From Ensifer sp. MPMI2T (lineage in GTDB: Bacteria > Pseudomonadota > Alphaproteobacteria > Rhizobiales > Rhizobiaceae), in contig NZ_SRXN01000003.1 in the NCBI RefSeq assembly GCF_004827385.1, positions 1-64,000 on the forward strand: DNA of 64,000 nt, given 5' to 3'. Below are positions 32,804-41,211 of this stretch, one piece after another. Position 1 is the first letter of the stretch. Every line of letters starts with the position of its first letter. Below the pieces are notes generated by a model. That model was not told the DNA's origin and made no database searches. It saw only the letters and a list, made by a program, of their open reading frames with translations. The translations under genes and the position numbers were made by a program.

Positions 32804-33793
32804 TCACCTCAGTTGATCCATATAAGCGGCGAGCTGCCGGAGCTCGCTCGCGGTGAAGATTTCGAAAGAAGGCATGAGGTTTTCCGGCTTCACATGCTGG
32901 CTGTCCCGAATCCATCGGGCGAATTCCGCGGGGTCGTTTTCGAGCGTTGCGGCGGCAAGCGAATGCCGGCTCCCGACATGGGTCAGATCCGGGCCGATCG
33001 TACCCTGGGCGACAGTCCCCCGTACCCTGTGGCATGCGACGCAGCCGGATGACTGGAACAGCGCCTGTCCGGTCACCGCCTCTGAGTCGGTGGGTGGTAG
33101 GGCGGCATCGGCGGCTTCACGCTCGAGCCAGGCGGCAAATTCATGTTCGGGCATGGCGATCACGAAGAAGGCCATCAGGGCATGCGGCCCGCCGCAATAT
33201 TCGGCGCATTGTCCGCGACTGATCCCCGCCTCCGTCACCTGAAGCGTCATCCTGTTGGTGCGGCCCGGAATCATGTCGAGCTTGCCGGCAAGTTTCGGCA
33301 CCCAGAAGCTATGGATGACGTCCGCCGACGTCAGTTCGATCTCTACCGGCTGTCCGACGGGCAGGCGGATCTCATTGGCGCTCTCGATCCGTCGGCCGTT
33401 TTCGCCGACATAGGTTACCCGCCACCACCAGCGCTTGCCCTCGACTTCGATACGCAGCCGGCTGTCCGAGTGTGCGACCGGCGAGCCTGGTCCCATCAGA
33501 TAGAAACCGTAGCTCAGCAGAAGACTGAGGGCCAGGATCGGGAATAGGAGGCCGCCTCCGATCACCAGCCGTTCTCCAGATATCCGCTCACGTAGGGCGT
33601 CGCCGCCGAAGAGCGCGGCAGCTGTGATCGCGCAAACTCCAAGGAAGACGGCAGCAGAGAAAGAGATCAGCAGCCAGGTGAGGACGTTGATACGCTCCGC
33701 CTCGGCACCCGTTGGTTCGAGGGCTGATTGAATGCCGGCGCAGCCTTGGAGCGCGAGGAGGGTGAGCGGCGCGACCAACCTGGCGATGCTCAT
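32804..33793 (-). CDS. ctaC: cytochrome c oxidase subunit II with CuA and fused cytochrome c
   Basis: A 329-residue lipoprotein: lipobox LALQGC (Cys18), two transmembrane helices (about 38-62 and 80-100), the cupredoxin domain with His in VIHSFWVPKL and the CuA motif CAEYCGGPHALM, then a C-terminal cytochrome c domain with CVACH and axial Met in ENLMPSF. This architecture defines caa3-type oxidases, which accept electrons through their own heme c. It overlaps the tri-heme cytochrome gene by 4 bp. Confidence 0.93.
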   Translation of the reverse strand: MSIARLVAPLTLLALQGCAGIQSALEPTGAEAERINVLTWLLISFSAAVFLGVCAITAAALFGGDALRERISGERLVIGGGLLFPILALSLLLSYGFYLMGPGSPVAHSDSRLRIEVEGKRWWWRVTYVGENGRRIESANEIRLPVGQPVEIELTSADVIHSFWVPKLAGKLDMIPGRTNRMTLQVTEAGISRGQCAEYCGGPHALMAFFVIAMPEHEFAAWLEREAADAALPPTDSEAVTGQALFQSSGCVACHRVRGTVAQGTIGPDLTHVGSRHSLAAATLENDPAEFARWIRDSQHVKPENLMPSFEIFTASELRQLAAYMDQLR

Positions 33794-34920
33794 TGGCGCG
33801 CCTCCGCCATCGGGGCCGGAGATGCCACCCCGTTGGGCTGCGATGCGAGGTAGGCGGCAACGTCTTCGATCTGTGCCGGGTCGAGGGCCTCGGCGACTGC
33901 AGCCATGATCCGCCCATAGGCCGACCCTCTGCGTCCGCCTTGCTGCCAGAGGTGTAGTTGTCCCGTGATATAGGCCGCGTGTTGCCCGGCGAGCAGCGGG
34001 AAATGGGGCGACTGCCGCCCGGAGTGACAGCTCATGCAGGCCGGCACCTGCTGTTGCGGAATGCCACGGAGCGCGATGGATTCGCCACGTCTAAGCTGCG
34101 CTGGATCGGGCGCGGCGGCCTTCTCCACCGCGGCCGGCCGCAGGCCGGAATAGTAGGATGCCTGCCTCCGTCTCTCGTTGTCGTCCAACGGACCGACCAC
34201 CGGTTCCATAGTGCCACTCGCGCGGCTTCGTTCGGCGTATTCGTGGAGGCTGCGCAGCAAATAGGCTTCGTTCTGCCCCGCAAGCCGGGGTATACGGTCG
34301 CCGTTCGTACCGTTACCTTCGTTTTCATGGCAGCGCGCGCACTGTGTCAGCGCACGGCCATGCGTCAGGTCTCCAGGCGGATTGTCCGGTGCATCGCGGG
34401 TGAGGCCCGCAAGGTCCGCATAATCGTCCGTTGCGTCTGGAAGGCGGGCGAGGAACGCCGTCACGGCCCAGACTTCGTCGTCTCGCTGCGAGCTCGACCA
34501 TGCGGGCATGCCGGTATATTTCATGCCGTGTTTGACGATCCAGAAGATTTCCTCCACCGGGCGCCGCTCACCGACGGTCCCTAGATTGGGAGGTGCAGGC
34601 AGCATGCCTCTGGCGATCGCGTTTATCTCTTCGCCAGGCCGGCTGTGGCAGGGAGCGCAGCCGCCCTCGTAATGGCCAGCGCCGAGGCGAACCATGCCTT
34701 CGTCGTCGAGCGGCGGCGCCTTGACCGGGTAGCTGTGGAGGGTGATCGAACGTTCTCGGATCACTTCGAGTAGCCATGTTGTGATCCGCAGATGATCACG
34801 CGAAGCTGCGACATTGTAGATACCGGACCAGACGACAACCGCGCCCACCGCCATCGCACCGGCGGCTGCCACCGCGAGTACCTTTGCAATGGTCGTCCAG
34901 TGCAGATCCTTCAGGTCCAC
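33790..34920 (-). CDS. membrane-anchored tri-heme cytochrome c
   Basis: A 376-residue protein with an uncleaved N-terminal membrane anchor (about 12-34) and three heme-binding motifs: CAPCH near residue 88, CARCH near 195 and CMSCH near 298. The last two domains resemble the di-heme class I cytochrome c4 layout; the first resembles alcohol-dehydrogenase-type cytochrome domains (GMKYTGMPAW supplies a Met ligand). Located between the assembly factor and subunit II genes, it is likely the electron donor that feeds the caa3 oxidase. The start overlaps the ctaG stop by 10 bp. Confidence 0.88.
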   Translation of the reverse strand: MDLKDLHWTTIAKVLAVAAAGAMAVGAVVVWSGIYNVAASRDHLRITTWLLEVIRERSITLHSYPVKAPPLDDEGMVRLGAGHYEGGCAPCHSRPGEEINAIARGMLPAPPNLGTVGERRPVEEIFWIVKHGMKYTGMPAWSSSQRDDEVWAVTAFLARLPDATDDYADLAGLTRDAPDNPPGDLTHGRALTQCARCHENEGNGTNGDRIPRLAGQNEAYLLRSLHEYAERSRASGTMEPVVGPLDDNERRRQASYYSGLRPAAVEKAAAPDPAQLRRGESIALRGIPQQQVPACMSCHSGRQSPHFPLLAGQHAAYITGQLHLWQQGGRRGSAYGRIMAAVAEALDPAQIEDVAAYLASQPNGVASPAPMAEARQ

Positions 34921-35495
34921 GCTTCTTTACCCGCATTTGGCCGGTCGTTTTTGTCCGGTTCCATGGCGAACAGCCATCGTGCGCCAAGGACGATACCGCC
35001 GAGGACATAGACGGCCGGGCAGACGACCAGCATGAGGAGTCCCGCCAGTTGCTGATCGGCCAGCGCAGCGTCCAGGCTCGGGGGCGGGGTGTCGGGGTCA
35101 TGCCTGGCTATGCCGGCAAAGAGCGTCCTTGGCGCAAACACGAAGAGCACTCCCAGCATGCAGTAGAGCTTGCTGGTGACGAGGAGGGAGAGGATCGGTT
35201 TCCATCTGCGATTTCCCCGGAAGCGAAGGGCCACCCACCAGAATAGAAAGGCGGCCAGAAAAAGACTTCCGTACAGGAGCAGATGAATTGAAACGGAGGC
35301 GAAGGCACGCGCGAGCAAAGGCGGTGCGTGCCACATCCAAAGGCCGAGGATTTGCGCCGCCGTCGCGAATGCCAATGCGCCGCTCGCAGGCTCTCGTCCT
35401 TGGGGCCGGACAAGACATGCGCAGGCGGCCACCATCGGGGCGAGGACGTTCATGAGCAGGATGTGCATGACCATATGGCTTGACAGCGGTCCCAT
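34911..35495 (-). CDS. ctaG: cytochrome c oxidase assembly protein, caa3_CtaG family
   Basis: A 194-residue membrane protein with the conserved opening SHMVMHILLMNVLAPMVA and LGLWMWHAPP. It belongs to the caa3_CtaG family involved in copper delivery or assembly of caa3 oxidases, distinct from the Cox11-type CtaG. I start at the ATG at 35495 behind GGAGG; the frame continues upstream to 35657 but without family similarity. It is the first gene of the oxidase operon, so the promoter should lie in 35496-35700. Confidence 0.83.
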   Translation of the reverse strand: MGPLSSHMVMHILLMNVLAPMVAACACLVRPQGREPASGALAFATAAQILGLWMWHAPPLLARAFASVSIHLLLYGSLFLAAFLFWWVALRFRGNRRWKPILSLLVTSKLYCMLGVLFVFAPRTLFAGIARHDPDTPPPSLDAALADQQLAGLLMLVVCPAVYVLGGIVLGARWLFAMEPDKNDRPNAGKEAWT

Positions 35496-36072
35496 CGGTT
35501 CCAGCCTCCACCTTTGGAACGAGGCGCAATACGTGTTGCGAATGTTTAGTCGAACCGCCGCCTGATGCGTTTTCGCGCCCTCGCGGCTGCGCCGTTGCAG
35601 CATCTTTAACCGGTCTGAACGACTATGGTTCCCAGCGGACGTGGGAGCGACGTCCACGCTGGACGTCGTCGCGACCGGCTTTTGCCGCCGTAACTACGCC
35701 GCCCGGCTCCGCGCTCGAATAAGCGAGACTGGCAGGAACACGATCGATTTTGGCACTTTTTGTCCCGACCCTTCCGACAGCGCGGCTTGCAGTAGCGAGT
35801 TGCCGGAATGCTGCATGGAGGATCGGCACTACATTTGGCGCGTTGATGGGATCGATGAAGTCGCTCAGGTGAGGATGCAAACGACCCGATGTCGCACACC
35901 GACGGCAACCTAGTCGATCAACGGCAGGCCGTTGTGAGCGTGGAGACATAACACTCAATCTCGATGTCGAAACCTTCGGCCGTCGAACCGCCACCATCGT
36001 GAACCGTCCGGTGACGGAGGCGTTACGCTTATCACTCGGCAGACCTAAATATACGCCGCCGTTTTGAGACAA
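35496..36072. other. non-coding stretch upstream of the oxidase operon
   Basis: About 575 bp separating the oxidase operon from the secreted-protein gene; both flanking genes are on the minus strand. No open frame here has a ribosome-binding site and recognisable family. It should contain the oxidase promoter. The only clear structure is the inverted repeat at 35648-35668. Confidence 0.5.
35648..35668. promoter_or_regulatory. 9-bp inverted repeat, possible operator of the oxidase operon
   Basis: CGACGTCCA and TGGACGTCG are perfect 9-bp arms separated by CGC, 153 bp upstream of the ctaG start. The symmetry suits a regulator site or a small RNA hairpin; no T-run follows. I cannot assign a regulator. 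Confidence 0.4.
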
Positions 36073-36990
36073 CTAGCACTTCCGGGGGAAGAGCTCTGCA
36101 AAGTCGCGATCATTCAGCTTCTCTTCTGCGGATTTTTTCATTCTCTCGAAATTCGAGAATATGTAGCTTTTGTAGAACGCAAGGCTGCCGTCGCCGTCAT
36201 ATGCGGCGTTGGAATAAATCATCCCCAACAACATTACGTCGTAGACGCAAAGGTTCGGGACGTTTCTCTCAGACCAAGCCTTGCGGTATTTCGGCTCCCC
36301 GCCAAACTCACCTTGAGCGACGTCCTGGTGGCTCTCTTGAAGGATCGACTTTGAGGCCTCCTTTGTTGGGAAATCTGGAGCCAACAGAATCATTTGCACG
36401 ATCTCTTGCTGGATGACATTGTTGGCTATGACCTCGTCATACGGAGTTTCATCTCGATCGAATTGATCAATTGCAGCGTAGATGACAGGTTGAACCCCGA
36501 CGTCGCCTATGAAATAGCCCATGCCGAAGCGGCTGAATTTGAACTCTTTCTCAACATCAATGCCTAGGCCATGGCGTAGCTGGCCAATATCGTGGCGCAC
36601 CGTTTCGAGAAGCGTCGGTTCATCCGAATGGAACCGGATGTAAAGCTTGGCGTTGCCCGGGCAGTCGTCAAGCTTGGCGACATAATTAGGTTCAACGTAC
36701 AGGACGCTCACAAAGCGAATGAATGCAAATAGAAGCGTCACACGGCGTTTCGAGAGTTCGGATGTTTCGCCGAACACACAGGCAGCAAGAGGACTTGGCC
36801 AGGGGCCGACAACGACACCGTCCTTTTCCTCGCTGTTGGTGTATATTTCCTTGAAGAATTGGTAAAACTCGGCTGTTCTGCTGATCTTCGGTTCCTCGCC
36901 CGAGGATGTAGCGGCCAGTCCACCCAACAGCACCAAGGTCGTAAATGCCAGTGCGCGTAATCTGGGCAAAAGGGGAGAAGCAATCATCAA
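36073..36990 (-). CDS. secreted protein of unknown function
   Basis: A 305-residue protein with a signal peptide (LRALAFTTLVLLGGLAATSSG) and no other membrane segment. I do not recognise a family. The mature part is mixed alpha/beta in character, with cysteines near residues 71, 108, 249 and 305. Its codon use is less GC-rich than its neighbours, and it is flanked by long non-coding gaps, so recent acquisition is possible. An alternative ATG one codon later exists. Periplasmic location is inferred from the signal. Confidence 0.7.
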   Translation of the reverse strand: MMIASPLLPRLRALAFTTLVLLGGLAATSSGEEPKISRTAEFYQFFKEIYTNSEEKDGVVVGPWPSPLAACVFGETSELSKRRVTLLFAFIRFVSVLYVEPNYVAKLDDCPGNAKLYIRFHSDEPTLLETVRHDIGQLRHGLGIDVEKEFKFSRFGMGYFIGDVGVQPVIYAAIDQFDRDETPYDEVIANNVIQQEIVQMILLAPDFPTKEASKSILQESHQDVAQGEFGGEPKYRKAWSERNVPNLCVYDVMLLGMIYSNAAYDGDGSLAFYKSYIFSNFERMKKSAEEKLNDRDFAELFPRKC

Positions 36991-37097
36991 GGAAACCCAA
37001 ATCGCCAGGTATTCAGCAAAACTAGTGGTGGTGCGAGGGGATCGTCAATCGCAGCACACCACCGATTGCAGGGCAGTTTTGGGATGCCGATGATCGC

Positions 37098-37877
37098 CTA
37101 ACTCATCTGCGAGAGCGTCATCATCAGAAGGAAGCCTGCGGCGTTGGCGATCGCGGAAGACTGCTGGAAATGGCGCGCCTCTGCTTCCGGAACCAGATCG
37201 GTAATCGTTAGATAGAACATTCCCCCCGTTCCCGCCGCAAAGAGGACGCCGAGCACGGTTTGCGACAGTCCGTTCAGGAGGAACCAGCCCAGAAGGGCCG
37301 CGGAGAACACCGCGACGCCGATAAGCGAGGTCCAGCCGAGGATGCGCCACTTCACGCCCTTCTGCGTTTCAGCCAGGCTCAACTCGCCGATACTCATTCC
37401 CTCGCTGAAATTATCGATGCAAATGGCGAGCGCCACGATCAAGGCGGTCTTCGGCTCGAAGGTGGCTCCAACGCCAATGGCGATGCCCTCGATCACCTCC
37501 TCTGCGCTGGTTCCTCCGGCAAGCACGGAAACATCGCTTCCTAGGGGCCTCTTGTGCCGATGCAGGCGGTCTACGGCCCCTTTTTCGTCCGCCTCCTCCC
37601 CCGCCATCTGCCAGCGATTGACATAAAGGTCGAGTGCGTAGACGGCCCCGAGGCCAAGCAGAAAGCCGGTAACGACAAGCGGAACGGCTGCCAACTCCAA
37701 AGACCTCGGCATCATTTCGAAGGCAAAGGTGCCAAGCAGGACGCCGGCGGCAAAGCCGACCGCGATTGAAAGAACGAGGCTTGTGGGGCGGATGAGGATC
37801 GCGGCCAAACCCCCGAGCGGCGACGCCACGGCGGCAGCAGCTGAAATTCCCGCTACCATCAGGAAATCCTGATTCAT
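37098..37877 (-). CDS. ZIP-family metal transporter
   Basis: A 259-residue membrane protein with seven to eight predicted helices and the ZIP-family metal-site helices: SAEEVIEGIAIGVGA (helix IV-like, where ZIPs more often have HN..EG) and ICIDNFSEGMSIGE (helix V-like, with a His/Asn/Glu-rich metal path), and MFYLTITDLVPEAEA. A charged cytoplasmic loop lies at about 90-115. It should move a divalent metal such as zinc inward; direction and metal are not certain. Monocistronic. Confidence 0.78.
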   Translation of the reverse strand: MNQDFLMVAGISAAAAVASPLGGLAAILIRPTSLVLSIAVGFAAGVLLGTFAFEMMPRSLELAAVPLVVTGFLLGLGAVYALDLYVNRWQMAGEEADEKGAVDRLHRHKRPLGSDVSVLAGGTSAEEVIEGIAIGVGATFEPKTALIVALAICIDNFSEGMSIGELSLAETQKGVKWRILGWTSLIGVAVFSAALLGWFLLNGLSQTVLGVLFAAGTGGMFYLTITDLVPEAEARHFQQSSAIANAAGFLLMMTLSQMS

Positions 37878-38004
37878 CGATCATCCAGGCGATCTGAGAG
37901 CTGCAATGGTCAACCGGAAACACTCTGCATGTGCAAGCCGAGTGCAAGCCATCGCCCAGACGCAAACCTGCTTCCTGCAAAGTGTTTCCAACTAACAGGA
38001 AAGG

Positions 38005-38178
38005 CTAGCGCGCCTTTCCTTCAGGCGAGCGATCGTAAAGCTCCTTGACTTTTTGATTCTGCGCTTCCTTGGCGGCAGGCGGGAGCGGCTTCTGCCTCAT
38101 GACCGCATAGGCCAAGGCCGCGCCAAGTGCAAAGGCCCCGCCCGCGGTTGCCAGTAACCACAGGTAATCCATCACCAT
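38005..38178 (-). CDS. small membrane protein, 57 residues
   Basis: An ORF below the usual size limit. It has a GGAGGG site about 9 bp before the ATG at 38178, an N-terminal hydrophobic helix (YLWLLATAGGAFALGAALAY) and a hydrophilic tail containing MRQKPLPPAAKEAQNQKVKE. The helix-then-charged-tail design is typical of small rhizobial envelope proteins. It sits 50 bp from the acidic 95-residue gene on the same strand. Function unknown. Confidence 0.7.
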   Translation of the reverse strand: MVMDYLWLLATAGGAFALGAALAYAVMRQKPLPPAAKEAQNQKVKELYDRSPEGKAR

Positions 38179-38228
38179 AATCTTCTGCCCTCCTCAACTA
38201 ATCCTCCGCGGAAGTCGCGGACTCCATT

Positions 38229-38516
38229 TCAGTCCTTTCGCGGCATCTTCACGTTGCCAAAGCGCACCTCTTCGCGCTCGGGATTTTCGGCGATCGCCTC
38301 CTCTTCTTCGTCACTCGGAAGGGCCTCATCCGTGTCGACGTTCGCCTCATCGCGACTCCGCTCCGGCGGAACACGGCCTTGGTCCACGGGCCGCGCTTCC
38401 TCGGGATTCCTCGCGCTTTCGGGCAATTTCTCTTCCCATTGAGGAAAGGTCACACTGTCGTCGCCGGCGGGACCGGGCTTCGTGCGCCGGAACTGTTTAG
38501 GGCTGTTTCTCGCCAT
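38229..38516 (-). CDS. small acidic hydrophilic protein of unknown function
   Basis: A 95-residue protein, strongly charged, with an acidic run (LPSDEEEEAIAENPEREEV) and no hydrophobic segment. It is likely disordered. The N-terminus MARNSPKQFRRTKPGPAGDD is basic. Members of this kind occur widely in rhizobia near stress-related genes, but I know no function. It is followed by the 57-residue membrane protein gene. Confidence 0.65.
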   Translation of the reverse strand: MARNSPKQFRRTKPGPAGDDSVTFPQWEEKLPESARNPEEARPVDQGRVPPERSRDEANVDTDEALPSDEEEEAIAENPEREEVRFGNVKMPRKD

Positions 38517-38611
38517 CGGCTTTCTCCCTTTTTTACAGGGGAAAGCGAAGGTCGGCTGTTTGTTCCGACTTCAAACGCGGCGATGCCGCGAGGAGGCCTA
38601 TGAAACGAGGC

Positions 38612-39565
38612 TCAGGTCGGGCTGGATTGAAGCGATCCAGTTAGCCTTGTATCGGTCTCGCCCCGGCGATGGCCGAGGAGCCGCTCGGCATCCTCGAGAC
38701 CGCCTTGAAGATCGCCGACCGTCTTCATCGGGAAGAGGCTGACATCCAGGTTCACGATGGTCTGCGCGATCTCCGACGAGAGTCCGGTGATGATCGTCTC
38801 GGCACCCATGAGCCGAGCCGCCTCTACCGTCTGGAGGAGATGGTTGGCAACTTTGCGATCGATCCCCGCGACGCCGGTGATGTCGACCACGACCACTTGC
38901 GCGCGATGCGCTTGGATTGCCTCGAGCAGCTGCCCCGTCAGCTGCCGCATGCGTTGTGTGTCGAGCGCGCCGATGATGGGGAGGAGCAGGAGCCGCTCGC
39001 GAAGCTTCATCACCGGGGTCGACAGCGTCCGGATCGATTCCTGCTGCTCGCGGATAACGCGCTCGCGCTCCTCGACGAAGCTGACGCCGACGGTGACGGA
39101 GATGTTGTTCGCGGCGGGTTCATAGGCGTTGAGTACCTGGTTCAGGACCTCGGCGTCTTGGCCATAGTTGGCGAACAACGCGCGCGCGAGGACGTCGCGC
39201 AGGCGCAGGACGATGGAGAACACTTCGTGGATCTCGACGCCGCGTTGGAGGATCCGCTCAGTAAGGTCGCGCGTGTAAGCCTGTAGCGCCTCCGTGCTGC
39301 CCGTCTCGAGCGCATCGACGTAGTTGTCGTAGACGGCGGATGCCTCGGACACGATCTCCTCATGGCTCATGGCCTCAAGGAGCTGCGCGTCTGTGATGTA
39401 ATGGAACCACTCTTCGCGCAGAGCCTCCCGGTTCTTCCGGAGGTACCCGACGAGTTCCTTTAAGAGATCCTCGTCTTTCGCCGAGGTGCGGGTTCGTGCT
39501 TCGCCGGCCTCCGTCCGATCCTCTTTCATCTCATCCTCCTCGACGTTCAGGTCAGCACTCGTCAT
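38612..39565 (-). CDS. RsbR-like STAS-domain protein
   Basis: A 317-residue cytoplasmic protein. The N-terminal part (about 40-170) is a helical globin-like RsbR sensor domain (YLRKNREALREEWFHYI..., ILQRGVEIHEVFSIVLRLRD). The C-terminal STAS domain (about 195-295) includes LLLLPIIGALDTQRM, VVVDITGVAGIDRKVANHL and GAETIITGLSSEIAQTI. In Bacillus such proteins build the stressosome that controls a stress sigma factor. No RsbS or RsbT partner is adjacent. I start at the ATG at 39565, inside the 79-bp tandem repeat; a longer reading to 39637 is possible. Confidence 0.8.
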   Translation of the reverse strand: MTSADLNVEEDEMKEDRTEAGEARTRTSAKDEDLLKELVGYLRKNREALREEWFHYITDAQLLEAMSHEEIVSEASAVYDNYVDALETGSTEALQAYTRDLTERILQRGVEIHEVFSIVLRLRDVLARALFANYGQDAEVLNQVLNAYEPAANNISVTVGVSFVEERERVIREQQESIRTLSTPVMKLRERLLLLPIIGALDTQRMRQLTGQLLEAIQAHRAQVVVVDITGVAGIDRKVANHLLQTVEAARLMGAETIITGLSSEIAQTIVNLDVSLFPMKTVGDLQGGLEDAERLLGHRRGETDTRLTGSLQSSPT

Positions 39566-39710
39566 CGTTCTGGCCTCTTCGCGCTGAGTATGCCCATGCG
39601 GTATTGCGAGCATATCACGGGGTACGAGGGTTAGCACTCGTCATCGTTCCGCCCCCTTCGCGGCGAGTGTTCCAATGCGCTATTGTGAGCATATCACGTG
39701 GCATGAGGAC
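39553..39710. repeat. 79-bp tandem duplication of an intergenic region
   Basis: Two adjacent imperfect copies, 39553-39631 and 39632-39710, about 80% identical; both contain GCACTCGTCATCGTTC and TTG(C/T)GAGCATATCACG. The offset is 79 bp. The region lies between the divergent STAS gene and PRC-barrel/permease gene, so it duplicates a promoter or start region; the second copy contains an out-of-frame duplicate of the STAS start codon. Confidence 0.8.
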
Positions 39711-39713
39711 GGG

Positions 39714-41081
39714 ATGTTAACCTTCGATCTGCAGAGAGTCCGCGAGAAGGCCGTCTCCACCGAGGTCGTCGGCTACGAAGTGGAGGACCTCCAGGGGACG
39801 ATCGGCAAGGTCGACGAGACGACGGAAGGGCTGGTCCCGAGCTTCATCTCGGTCGACCTGGTCTGGTCGCTGCCCGGGAAGTGGGTGACGAGGCGGGTGA
39901 TCTTGCCGGCGGCCGTGATCGAACGAATCGATCACGGCGCCAGAAAGGTCTACGTCGATCGCCGACACAAGGAGATCATGAACGCCCCGCGGTCCTTGAA
40001 GTCCCAGACGGACACGGACTATGGCTATCTCGACGAACTCCGTCGGTACTACGGCCCGGGGAGCGCAGGCTACCGCGCGCCTCGCGACGCTTGGACGGAG
40101 GAGTTTGGGCGTGCGTTCGTCGGCGACCGGATCGATGCGGCCGCGCTGCGCGACACAGGGAGGTCTGTCAGCGAGCGTGCGCAGCTGCCCGAGCACGGCG
40201 TGCGAACCTTGCTCGTCGCGGCCGGCATCTGGGCCGTGGGGTTCGTCGTTCTGACCTTCTTGGTCGGCGGGTTCTCCTCGAATGTCGACGTCACCGTCTG
40301 GAAAATTGTCGCGGTGATCGCTTTCGCGTTCCTGTTCGAGACCATGGACTCGTCTGCGGGCATGGGATTCGGCACGGCGCTGTCGCCGCTCTTGCTCGTG
40401 CTCGGCTTCACACCCTTGCAAGTCGTGCCTGGCCTGCTGGCGGCGGAAGCCGCTACCGGCCTGGCTGCGGGGCTGATGCACAACGAGTTCCGCAATATCG
40501 AGCTCTCCTGGCGTCCACTCAACCAGGCGACGAGGACCGTGCTAATCATCGCCGCGATCGGTGGACTAGGCGCGACCGTCGCCGAGGTGCTCACCTACTA
40601 CGCCTTAACGCTCTCCGAGACCTTCGTCCGGACCTACGTCGGGATCGTCGTCGTTGTGATGGCCGGCCTCATCCTGACGATCTCCCTGCGGGGCGAACGC
40701 ATGCCGTATCGTCCGCGGCGTCTGCTGGTTTTCGCGGCGGTCGCGGGCGTGAACAAGGGCATCGGCGCCGGCGGCTACGGGCCTGTCGTCACGCTCGGGG
40801 GCGTGCTCTCCGGCGTCTTCGAGAAGACCTCGGTCGCGCTGGCAACGATGGCGGAGGGCATCGCCTCCGTGCTCGGCACGATCACCTTCCTCGTTCTCGT
40901 CGCGCTCGGCACAGAGGTCGACTGGCGGCTTCTCCCCTGGCTCTGGGCTGGAGCCTTGCCGGCCGCCGTGATCTCACCATACGTGGTCCGCGTGCTGCCC
41001 TCGCGGGTCTGGAGATATGTCGTTCCGGTGTACGCCGTTGCCGTCGCGGCCATCTTGTTCCTCGACACATTCGGCCGCTGA
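39714..41081 (+). CDS. PRC-barrel domain fused to TauE/SafE-family permease
   Basis: A 455-residue protein. The first ~95 residues form a PRC-barrel-like domain (GYEVEDLQGTIGKVDE, VYVDRRHKEIMNAP). From about 175 onward are eight or more helices of the TauE/SafE (DUF81) sulphite/organosulphonate exporter family, with FETMDSSAGMGFGTALSPLLL and GINKG-like GVNKGIGAGGYGPVV. A cytoplasmic sensor fused to a permease is unusual. The ATG at 39714 has GAGGACGGG before it. Substrate unknown; divergent from the STAS gene. Confidence 0.78.
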   Translation: MLTFDLQRVREKAVSTEVVGYEVEDLQGTIGKVDETTEGLVPSFISVDLVWSLPGKWVTRRVILPAAVIERIDHGARKVYVDRRHKEIMNAPRSLKSQTDTDYGYLDELRRYYGPGSAGYRAPRDAWTEEFGRAFVGDRIDAAALRDTGRSVSERAQLPEHGVRTLLVAAGIWAVGFVVLTFLVGGFSSNVDVTVWKIVAVIAFAFLFETMDSSAGMGFGTALSPLLLVLGFTPLQVVPGLLAAEAATGLAAGLMHNEFRNIELSWRPLNQATRTVLIIAAIGGLGATVAEVLTYYALTLSETFVRTYVGIVVVVMAGLILTISLRGERMPYRPRRLLVFAAVAGVNKGIGAGGYGPVVTLGGVLSGVFEKTSVALATMAEGIASVLGTITFLVLVALGTEVDWRLLPWLWAGALPAAVISPYVVRVLPSRVWRYVVPVYAVAVAAILFLDTFGR

Positions 41082-41211
41082 CCCCTTCACGGGCGACCCG
41101 GGACGACGACGCAGCACTTGTTCCTGCGGTCGGGCGACTGCGATGCGAGAGAAACGGAACATTCCCGTCTGATGCGACGTTTGCGAGACGAACTCCCGCG
41201 AAGGTTTCGAC

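Noticed and set aside
35641..35913. A 90-codon plus-strand frame upstream of the oxidase operon
   Set aside because: No ribosome-binding site, no recognisable motif; it contains the inverted repeat and looks non-coding.
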